Origin: Paracoccaceae bacterium Fryx2
GTDB lineage: Bacteria > Pseudomonadota > Alphaproteobacteria > Rhodobacterales > Rhodobacteraceae
Assembly (NCBI GenBank): GCA_032334235.1
Contig: JAVSGI010000003.1
Location: 434,001 to 498,000, forward strand
DNA length: 64,000 nt
Direction of reading: 5' to 3'
Part shown: positions 58,102 through 64,000 of the stretch, piece after piece
Layout: every line of letters starts with the position of its first letter
Numbering within the stretch: position 1 is the first letter of the stretch
The notes under the pieces: model-generated
Databases searched by the model: none
Told to the model about the DNA's origin: nothing
The model's input: the letters and a program-made list of their open reading frames with translations, nothing else
Made by a program: the position numbers and the translations under genes

Positions 58102-59145
58102 TCAACTTGCCCTCACCGCCCCGCACACCGGGCAGTCGTCGCGGCGCCTTGCGGTCATCACCCTTGCGTCGCCGTAAAGCGCATCGAAGATCATCAGGCG
58201 GCCGCGCAGGCCCTCGCCCGCGCCGGTGATCGCCTTGACGGCCTCCATCGCCATCATCGCGCCGATGATGCCCGGCAGGGGGGCGGCGACGCCGGCCTCG
58301 GCGCAGGTCGGCACCAGGCCGGGGGCCGGCCGTTCGGGGAACACGCACTGGAAGCACGGCCCGCCGCGCGACGGGTCGTAAAGGCCGATCTGCCCTTCCC
58401 ATTGCGTGATCGCCGCTGAAATCAACGGCTTGCCCACCGCCACCGCGACGCGGTTCGCCAGATAGCGGGTGTCGAAATTGTCGGACCCGTCAAGGATCAG
58501 GTCGTAATCGGCAAAAAGGTCGGCGGCAATCGCCTCGGTCAGGCGCCGCCTGTAGGGCCGCACCGTGATGAACGGGTTCAGCGCCAGCATGGCGAATTCG
58601 GCCGAGCGGACCTTGTCGGTCCCGATCCTTGCGTCGGTGTGGATGATCTGGCGCTGCAGGTTCGACGACTCGACCACATCGTCGTCGATCACCCCGATAA
58701 CCCCCACCCCCGAGGCGGCCAGATACAGCAGCGCGGGCGACCCCAGCCCCCCGGCCCCGATCACCAGAACGCGGGCATCCTTCAGCCGCCGCTGACCCGG
58801 CCCGCCGATCTCGCGCAGCAGGATGTGGCGGGCGTAGCGGGTCAGCTCGGCCGGGCGGAAGGCACCGGGGGTCAGCGCCGGTTCCGGCACCGCGCGCACC
58901 CGGCGCAGCCGCGCCAGACCCGCGCGATAGGCCGCAACCAGCCCCGCCACCCCGGCCAGCACCAGCCAGACCTCGGCCGAACTGCCGGTGGCAAGCCGCA
59001 GCGGGGCACCATCGGGCAGCGCCAGATGCAGCGTCACCACCCCGACCCAGACCGCCGCGACCATGCCCGCCCGCAGGCGAAGGGGCGCCCGCAGCAGCGC
59101 ACCGATGCCCCACAGCATTGCCATCAGGCCCAGAACCAGCAGCAT
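58102..59145 (-). CDS. moeB: HesA/MoeB/ThiF family adenylyltransferase with membrane N-terminus
   Basis: 347 aa. Residues 1-80 contain about three hydrophobic segments, not present in E. coli MoeB. The catalytic part starts near 100 ([20 protein letters not shown]), with the ATP site [20 protein letters not shown] and [19 protein letters not shown]. Zinc Cys pairs: CFQC in the middle and CPVC at the end. It activates the C-terminus of a small sulfur-carrier protein (MoaD or ThiS) for molybdopterin or thiamine synthesis. The membrane part suggests attachment to the inner membrane. Confidence 0.85.
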   Translation of the reverse strand: MLLVLGLMAMLWGIGALLRAPLRLRAGMVAAVWVGVVTLHLALPDGAPLRLATGSSAEVWLVLAGVAGLVAAYRAGLARLRRVRAVPEPALTPGAFRPAELTRYARHILLREIGGPGQRRLKDARVLVIGAGGLGSPALLYLAASGVGVIGVIDDDVVESSNLQRQIIHTDARIGTDKVRSAEFAMLALNPFITVRPYRRRLTEAIAADLFADYDLILDGSDNFDTRYLANRVAVAVGKPLISAAITQWEGQIGLYDPSRGGPCFQCVFPERPAPGLVPTCAEAGVAAPLPGIIGAMMAMEAVKAITGAGEGLRGRLMIFDALYGDARVMTARRRDDCPVCGAVRAS

Positions 59146-59334
59146 TCAGCCTGCCCCCGTCGCGGCGGGGCCGGGCGGGCGCAGCGGCATCCGGCCGACG
59201 CAAGCGGCGCCGGTGGCGCGGGGAAAGGGCATTTCTCGCATCGGGTGCCTTTCGGCCGTCTGGCATGCTGGCTGCAATCCTAGCCCGGCGATGGCGGCCG
59301 GTGCCACGGTAAACTGTGTCGGCCCGGCCATTGG

Positions 59335-59784
59335 TCAAGCGAGGCCGGTCGATCCGAAACCGCCGCTGCCGCGCCCGGTGTCGGACAGGCGGTCCACCTC
59401 GACCGCCGGGTAGCGCCGGACATCCGCGATGACGGCCTGCGCGATGCGGTCGCCGTGGCGGATGGTGAACGGCTCGGCGCCCAGATAGTAAAGACCCACC
59501 ATCACGCCACCCCGGTAATCCTCGTCGATGGTGCCGGGGCTGTTCGGGATCAGGAAGCCGTGGCGCAGCGCCAGACCCGAGCGGGGACGCACCTGCATTT
59601 CGGTATCGGGCGGCAGCTCGACGCAGAACCCGGTCGGGATCAGGGTCAGCTGGCCCTGCACGAAGGTGACCGGCCCATCGGGCAGGAAGGCGCGCAGGTC
59701 CATGCCCGCCGCCCCGGCCGTGGCATAGGCGGGCAGCGGCAGGTCGGTGTTGCCCGCCACCCGCATGAATCTGATTTCGGACAT
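59335..59784 (-). CDS. dut: dUTP diphosphatase
   Basis: 149 aa, normal length. All five dUTPase motifs are visible: AGAAGMDLRA, RPRSGLALRHG, GTIDEDYRGGVMVGLYYLG, RIAQAVIADV and the C-terminal P-loop-like RGSGGFGSTG. It hydrolyses dUTP to dUMP, keeping uracil out of DNA and providing dTTP precursor. MoeB lies 190 bases downstream in the same direction. Upstream, 59785-60002 shows no gene I can support. Confidence 0.95.
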   Translation of the reverse strand: MSEIRFMRVAGNTDLPLPAYATAGAAGMDLRAFLPDGPVTFVQGQLTLIPTGFCVELPPDTEMQVRPRSGLALRHGFLIPNSPGTIDEDYRGGVMVGLYYLGAEPFTIRHGDRIAQAVIADVRRYPAVEVDRLSDTGRGSGGFGSTGLA

Positions 59785-60002
59785 CCTTGCATCTCCTGAT
59801 CCGGCAACGGTCGCGCTGCCGGCTGCCTGCCAGGGCGGGACGGTTGCTGCTGCGTAACGTCAGTGAAGCCTTCCGCGCGCCAATTCAAGCCTTGCGCGCG
59901 GGGCGCCGGGCCAGACCGCCGTGCAGCCGGGGCCGCGACCCGGCCCGCAGACCCGGCGGCTCGGCCCGGCGTCAGGCAGTTCCGGCCCTGCTGCCTGGAT
60001 TC

Positions 60003-60164
60003 CTAAAGGGCTGCGTTGGCGCGGCTGATCAGGTCTTCCAGCCGCACCGGGCCGCACCCCGGGGTGGCGGTGGCAGCGCGCAGGCTGCGGCCGTCAGGCC
60101 CGGCGGGGCCGGATCGCGCGCGGCCTGCGGCGGGGTCAGCGACCATCGGTTTCCCGTCGGTCAT
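60003..60164 (-). CDS. Possible 53-residue protein after the diguanylate cyclase
   Basis: ATG at 60164 with AGGGCAGGGC upstream, overlapping the last 29 bases of the cyclase gene, stop at 60003. About 80 percent of third codon positions are G or C, like real genes here. The product begins MTDGKPMVADPAAG and ends GPVRLEDLISRANAAL. No family is recognised. Support is the codon pattern and coupling only. Confidence 0.35.
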   Translation of the reverse strand: MTDGKPMVADPAAGRARSGPAGPDGRSLRAATATPGCGPVRLEDLISRANAAL

Positions 60165-61221
60165 TGCCCTGCCCTGCGGTGCCGGAGGCGGGCCGCGGCC
60201 CTGCCGCAACCGGCTGCGGCCGACCGATCGGCGCGTGCAGTTGCGCCCGCCCGCGCCCGGCATGTTTGGCGGCATAGAGCGCCTGATCGGCATCGTTCAG
60301 CATCTGGTCGAGCGCCGGGGTGGCGTAGCTGGTCGAGATCGTCATGCCGATGCTGGCGGAAATCCGGCAGGTCTGGCGTTCAAAGGTCATCGGCGTGCTG
60401 AGCTTGGCGATGATGCGCCGCGCGATCGTCTCGATCGGGCCGGGTTCGGTCAGGCCGGGCAGGACGATGACGAATTCGTCGCCCCCCACCCGGGCAACTG
60501 TATCGCCCGAACGGGTTTCCTCGCGCAGGATGCGCGCGACGGCACTCAGCACGAAATCGCCTGCGGCGTGGCCCATCGTGTCGTTGACCGCCTTGAAGAA
60601 ATCGAGGTCGATGTGCATCAGCCCGAAGGCGGTGCGCGCCCCCAGAATCCGCGCCATTGCCAGATCGAGTGCCCGGCGGTTGCGCAACCCGGTCAGCGTG
60701 TCGGTCAGCGCCTGTTCCTCGGCCGCGGTCTTGGCGCCCTGCAGGCGCAGGTTCAACTCGCCCAACTCCTCCATCACGGCCGATTTCGCCTCGACCAGAT
60801 AGAGCAGTTCCACCGCAAGGTCGGTCGCCGCGAAATCGGCATCCGTCAGGGCATGGATGCGCACCGCCTCGACCACCGCGATGCCGAAGGAAAGGTTGAG
60901 CACGATGCCCAGCCCGTCGGCCAGTGGCACCGCAAGACCGCGAAACCCCGGCGAAGGCTGGCCGCGCAGCGCCAGATACAGCCGGTCGCCGCTGCGGCTG
61001 CGCAACGCGGCGATGTCGGTGATGCCGCCGGGCCGGCGGATCTCGAACAGGTCGAAGACATCGCGGCCGATCAGCCGGGTGTCGGGGCACAGCTTGCGCA
61101 GGGTCGGGCCTGCGGCAAAGACATGGCCGGTGGCCGACAGGCACAGATGCATCGGCATCAGCCGGTCGAGTGCCGTGCATTCCAGACGAACCTCGGACTC
61201 TCGCGCCCCCCCGTCCATCAT
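60136..61221 (-). CDS. HNOBA-GGDEF diguanylate cyclase, partner of the H-NOX gene
   Basis: 361 aa from the ATG at 61221, which overlaps the H-NOX stop as ATGA; GTG at 61233 is an alternative. Residues about 15-165 form the H-NOX-associated (HNOBA) PAS-like domain (LDRLMPMHLCLSATGHVFAA, GPTLRKLCP) with a linking helix. The GGDEF active site is intact at 246-250, and an RSGD inhibitory I-site is at 237-240, five residues before it. It makes cyclic di-GMP from GTP. Activity is probably set by the neighbouring H-NOX. Confidence 0.9.
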   Translation of the reverse strand: MMDGGARESEVRLECTALDRLMPMHLCLSATGHVFAAGPTLRKLCPDTRLIGRDVFDLFEIRRPGGITDIAALRSRSGDRLYLALRGQPSPGFRGLAVPLADGLGIVLNLSFGIAVVEAVRIHALTDADFAATDLAVELLYLVEAKSAVMEELGELNLRLQGAKTAAEEQALTDTLTGLRNRRALDLAMARILGARTAFGLMHIDLDFFKAVNDTMGHAAGDFVLSAVARILREETRSGDTVARVGGDEFVIVLPGLTEPGPIETIARRIIAKLSTPMTFERQTCRISASIGMTISTSYATPALDQMLNDADQALYAAKHAGRGRAQLHAPIGRPQPVAAGPRPASGTAGQGNDRRETDGR

Positions 61222-61808
61222 GGGCCCGCCCACGCCGCCAGATCGAAACTGCGCCCGGCGGCGAAGCCGGTTTCCAGCAACTGGATCGCGATCACCTCAC
61301 CCTCGGGCCCGGCCCCCTGATGCTCCAGCAGGACCAGCGCGCCGTAGTCGTCCGCCATGGCACGCAACAGGCCCAGAATGACATGCCCGGCCCCGGCGAT
61401 CGGCGACCGGCACAGCAGCGAAAAGGCTTCGGGGGCGTGATCGCTGACCTCCAGCACCGGCAGGTCAAGATCGGGCAGCGCCAGCCGCGCACGGCCCGGC
61501 AGATCCTCCAGCGAGTGGAGGAAATCGACGAACCCCACCCCCCCGAACCGCAGCAGGCGGCGCAGGCGTTCGGAATTTTCGTGCGATACCAGATAGGTGC
61601 CGAGATCTTCCAGCACCGAATCGCGCGGCCGGTCCAGCACCCGGGCCGCCGCCGCGATCACCGCCTCGGTCAGCGCGGGGTCATAGGTCAGCATCGGCTC
61701 GAAGCTTTCGAATTCCAGCCCGGCCTCGCGCGTCACGGCAGCCCAGAGGGCGGCACCATAGGTGTCGCGCAGGAAACACTGGATCGACCTGTTGATGAGC
61801 CCGTGCAT
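61218..61808 (-). CDS. H-NOX-like sensor protein with non-canonical haem-site residues
   Basis: 196 aa from the ATG at 61808 (MHGLINRSIQ), preferred over 61826 because of the G-rich stretch before it and the family start. Fold landmarks: FLRDTYGAALWAAVTREAGL, SVLEDLGTYLV, LRRLLRFGGVGFVDFLHSLE. The usual proximal haem His (in sGC LDALHDH) aligns with Pro104 here (LEDLPGR). The Y-x-S-x-R propionate motif aligns with FSLLCR. It may bind haem differently (His98 is near) or not at all. Coupled to the HNOBA-GGDEF gene. Confidence 0.8.
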   Translation of the reverse strand: MHGLINRSIQCFLRDTYGAALWAAVTREAGLEFESFEPMLTYDPALTEAVIAAAARVLDRPRDSVLEDLGTYLVSHENSERLRRLLRFGGVGFVDFLHSLEDLPGRARLALPDLDLPVLEVSDHAPEAFSLLCRSPIAGAGHVILGLLRAMADDYGALVLLEHQGAGPEGEVIAIQLLETGFAAGRSFDLAAWAGP

Positions 61809-61870
61809 TGCCGCCCCCCGATTCATCGGAATAGTAGGCAGCAGCCGTTAACAAATGACTTAGCCCCGCT

Positions 61871-63604
61871 TCAGGGCAGCAAGACCAGCGCGCCCGCCTG
61901 CAGGCGGCGGAACGGCACCGGCTCCAGCACCGGGGGGGTGGCCTGAAGTGCTGCGATCAGCGCGGCCGTGGTCCCCGGATCGGGCAGCGCACCGGGCAAT
62001 GCCCCGACCTGAAGGCGCCGCACGCCCCCCTCGTCCGTCGCGAAGCCATGATACTGCACGCTGCCCCCGAAGCTGCGCAACAGCACCATCGCCTCTTCGC
62101 CCGCGATGTCGGGCCAGAAATCGCCCACCACCATGACGCAGCCCGGCTGCCCGCCGGGCAGGGCGGTGCGGCACAGGTCCAGCCAGTCGCGCTGCTCGGC
62201 AACGGTCAGGGCCGCCAGATAGCGGTCCCGCTCCGCCGTCGCCCCGGGAGGCTGGACCGGCAGCAGGTCACGCAGCAGGTCGCGCACGTCCTGCGCGACA
62301 CCCATCGGCGCCCCGGGGGCCGGGGCGGCCTCGCTTCCGGCCAGCCGCATCGCCAGCGCCGCATGTTCCGGCAGGACCGCCAGTTCCTCCAGGCGTGCCT
62401 GCGCCCGTGCCCCCGGCCGCCCCCAGTCGGCCAGCGCGGCAAGATCCAGCGCATCGGCGCCGCTGCGACCGGATTCGTAGCGCACCACCTGGTTGCGCGC
62501 CGAAATCGCCTCGGCATTCAGGATGGGTGACAGCCAGACCGCCGCCACCGCGACCAGCACCAGCGCCATGGTGATGTTGCCCTGCCGGATGCGCTCCATC
62601 CAGCCCGGGCCGCGCAGCACCGCCAGCGCATAAAGCACGCCATAGCCGACGCCCAGCCCGGCGGCGATGAAGGCGAACAGGCGGTCCGGCGTGACACCGT
62701 ACTGATCGGCCCGCAGCCAGACCGCCCAGGCCGCCAGCCCGGCGGGCACCGGCAGCAGCAGCGCCAGCACCTGCGTCGCCCGCGGCATGAAGACCCCGGT
62801 CACCGCGTCCTCGTCGCTCTGGTCGATCGCGGTGGAAACCAGCGTCGCCGCCGCCCCTGTCATCGCCAGCAGGATCGTCGCCGCGGAAAGCCGGCCGAGA
62901 ACGCCCGAAAGCCCCTGCATTGGCAGCGCCACGATGAACAGCACCATCACCGCCAGCACGACCGGCAGCAGCAGGCGCAGGAGGCGCAGCACGAGGAAGG
63001 GCGAGACCAGGTCGGAAAGCTCGGTCACCACCGCCAGCCCCAGCCCCAGGCACGCCCCGGTGATCAGCCAGGCCACCAGCGGTTCCCCGAGCAGATCCCC
63101 GAACAGCGACACCCCGACCATGTTCAACAGCGCCTCCGACAGCGCCAGCAGCACCCAGACCATGGCCACGAACAGCCAGGCGCTGGCATAGCGCACGACG
63201 ACGGTCCAGCTCTGGAGGAACAGGACAGGATAGTTGTGCCAGCCCGGCCCCTGCGCCGCGACGATGAAGGGCAAGGGCACCAGCGCAACCACCGCCGACG
63301 CGAAAACCGGCAGACCCGAGTCGAACAGCCCGTCGACCGTGTCGAAGCGCAGGCTGGCCAGCACCAGCAGCGCCGCCACTGCCGCGGCCACGGCCAGCGC
63401 CCCGGCCGCGGCGCGGCGGATCGGCAGGGGCCCGGCCATCGCCAGCAGCCCGGTGAAGAAACTGGCGGCAAAGGCGGCCAGACCCAGGGCCAGGCGGTCG
63501 GGCAGCAGGTGCTGATCGAGCAGCTCCGACAGCAGGAACAGGCTTCCCGCCGCCAGGGCACCCAACAGCGCCATCGCCCCTCGCGCCCTCGTGCCGCTGT
63601 CCAT
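61871..63604 (-). CDS. DUF4153 family membrane protein
   Basis: 577 aa from the ATG at 63604 with GGAGGG upstream; the frame runs on to 63778 through a repeat and is unsupported there. Residues 1-370 contain about ten to eleven hydrophobic segments with polar loops such as QGPGWHNYPVLFLQSWTVVV. Residues 370-577 are a soluble domain (GDFWPDIAGEEAMVLLRSFG). This matches the DUF4153 family; the function is unknown. The gap to the H-NOX start is 62 bases. Confidence 0.8.
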   Translation of the reverse strand: MDSGTRARGAMALLGALAAGSLFLLSELLDQHLLPDRLALGLAAFAASFFTGLLAMAGPLPIRRAAAGALAVAAAVAALLVLASLRFDTVDGLFDSGLPVFASAVVALVPLPFIVAAQGPGWHNYPVLFLQSWTVVVRYASAWLFVAMVWVLLALSEALLNMVGVSLFGDLLGEPLVAWLITGACLGLGLAVVTELSDLVSPFLVLRLLRLLLPVVLAVMVLFIVALPMQGLSGVLGRLSAATILLAMTGAAATLVSTAIDQSDEDAVTGVFMPRATQVLALLLPVPAGLAAWAVWLRADQYGVTPDRLFAFIAAGLGVGYGVLYALAVLRGPGWMERIRQGNITMALVLVAVAAVWLSPILNAEAISARNQVVRYESGRSGADALDLAALADWGRPGARAQARLEELAVLPEHAALAMRLAGSEAAPAPGAPMGVAQDVRDLLRDLLPVQPPGATAERDRYLAALTVAEQRDWLDLCRTALPGGQPGCVMVVGDFWPDIAGEEAMVLLRSFGGSVQYHGFATDEGGVRRLQVGALPGALPDPGTTAALIAALQATPPVLEPVPFRRLQAGALVLLP

Positions 63605-63719
63605 CGCCTGCCCTCCGTCCGTTTTGCGGCAAGCTAGCGCGGACGCACGCCAGATGCCAGCCGGGGCGTGCCGCGTCGGCGCCGGCAACCCCGCCGCGCC
63701 CGGCAAGGCGCAGGTGCCC

Positions 63720-63765
63720 AAGAGTTTTCCAGGAAAACTCTTGCAAAATCCTTCAAAGGATTTTG
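63720..63765. repeat. Tandem pair of perfect inverted repeats, family B
   Basis: First: AAGAGTTTTCC (63720-63730), one base, GGAAAACTCTT (63732-63742). Second: CAAAATCCTT (63744-63753), CA, AAGGATTTTG (63756-63765). The block is strikingly AT-rich against its surroundings. It sits between the methyltransferase stop and the DUF4153 start. Only one copy is in the window. Confidence 0.7.
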
Positions 63766-63794
63766 GCGCTTGCCGCACCCCCGGGCGTGCGCGC

Positions 63795-63826
63795 CCCGCG
63801 ACGGCGCATCGGGTCGCCGTCGCGGG
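63795..63826 (-). terminator. Strong GC hairpin after the methyltransferase gene
   Basis: CCCGCGACGGCG (63795-63806) pairs perfectly over 12 bp with CGCCGTCGCGGG (63815-63826), loop 8 bases, 36 bases after the stop of the leftward gene at the window edge. No U-run follows. It may block readthrough or 3' decay. Confidence 0.5.
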
Positions 63827-63861
63827 TCATGCTGCCCGGTGCCACAGACCCCGCCCCCCCT

Positions 63862-64000
63862 TCAGAAGTCTGTCGGCGCGCCGCCTTCCTGCTTGCGCCT
63901 TGCCACGAAGCGGCGCAGGTCTTCGCGGTGGTCGCCGTTCATCGGCGGCTCTTCGAATTCCTCGAGGATGGCCTTGTAGATGCGGTGCGCCCGTTCCGGC
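63862..64000 (-). CDS. Trimethylamine/betaine methyltransferase MttB-like protein, C-terminal end (5' part outside window)
   Basis: The frame entering from the right edge ends at the TGA at 63862-63864. The 45 visible residues include RAHRIYKAILEEFEEPPMNG and FVARRKQEGGAPTDF. This ending resembles the MttB superfamily of corrinoid-linked methyltransferases that act on trimethylamine or glycine betaine, many copies of which occur in this bacterial group. The fragment is too short to show the catalytic region. It would fit the amine-catabolism theme to its left. Confidence 0.55.
   Translation of the reverse strand, partial: PERAHRIYKAILEEFEEPPMNGDHREDLRRFVARRKQEGGAPTDF

Noticed and set aside
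59146-59331. 61-codon ORF between dut and moeB on the - strand, tightly spaced to both
   Set aside because: Its codons include unusual CTA, AGG and GGA, third positions are not GC-biased, and the product shows no recognisable pattern.
59785-60002. Search for an RNA gene or further small ORF in front of dut
   Set aside because: No tRNA-like fold, strong promoter or consistent coding frame was found; only ordinary GC-rich sequence.

Overview
The window is about 64 kb of very GC-rich DNA. Genes are tightly packed, starts and stops often overlap as ATGA, and GTG starts are common. Protein similarity, an H-NOX/HNOBA-diguanylate cyclase pair and betaine/carnitine catabolism genes all point to an alphaproteobacterium, most likely a member of the Rhodobacteraceae. 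This is inference from family resemblance; there is no rRNA gene in the window. I see no tRNA, rRNA, CRISPR array, transposase or integrase.

Layout. (1) 2-5546, + strand: the end of a peptide-type ABC transporter operon (binding protein tail, two permeases, two ATPases) followed by an MlrC-family peptidase. (2) 5547-5915: a hairpin, a dispersed repeat and an AT-rich promoter with an overlapping dyad. (3) 5916-35770, + strand: a complete extracellular contractile injection system (eCIS; phage-tail-like, relatives are Afp and PVC). It holds sheath, tube, a gp26-like zinc protein, a Pro-rich protein, a Pvc16-like terminator, an AAA+ ATPase, two proteins with the eCIS-core HExxH (DUF4157) domain (one of 2461 aa, one fused to an OmpA-like domain), a tube-like adaptor, LysM protein, hub, spike, PAAR tip, gp25, two large baseplate-wedge proteins, a gpI-like protein and a fibre-like protein. 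Nearly all junctions overlap, so it reads as one operon. (4) 35777-42864, - strand: a second peptide-type ABC operon with a Tat-exported binding protein, preceded by a CocE-type hydrolase. (5) 42999-54018: quaternary-amine catabolism. It has a choline sulfatase (+), then leftward a GMC oxidoreductase, a CaiD-like hydratase, an ADP-forming acyl-CoA synthetase, an acyl-CoA dehydrogenase, a carnitine dehydrogenase/thioesterase fusion and a beta-keto acid cleavage enzyme. A CdhR/GlxA-type regulator is divergent to them. (6) 54101-64000, - strand: an M3 peptidase, an amino-acid ABC binding protein and permease without an ATPase gene, MoeB, dUTPase, a small ORF, a HNOBA-GGDEF cyclase with an H-NOX partner, a DUF4153 membrane protein, and the tail of an MttB-like methyltransferase at the right edge.

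How parts work together. Region 5 can be read as a route from gamma-butyrobetaine or crotonobetaine, via CoA thioesters, to carnitine, then 3-dehydrocarnitine, then betainyl-CoA plus acetoacetate, then glycine betaine. The usual AMP-forming CaiC or CoA-transferase CaiB is absent and an ADP-forming ligase sits in its place.

Most notable points: the eCIS has no recognisable alpha-helical tape-measure gene but has the giant HExxH/beta-repeat protein; one eCIS gene is split by an apparent -1 frameshift in a C-run; the H-NOX lacks the usual haem-ligating His; and a composite intergenic repeat family has seven copies.
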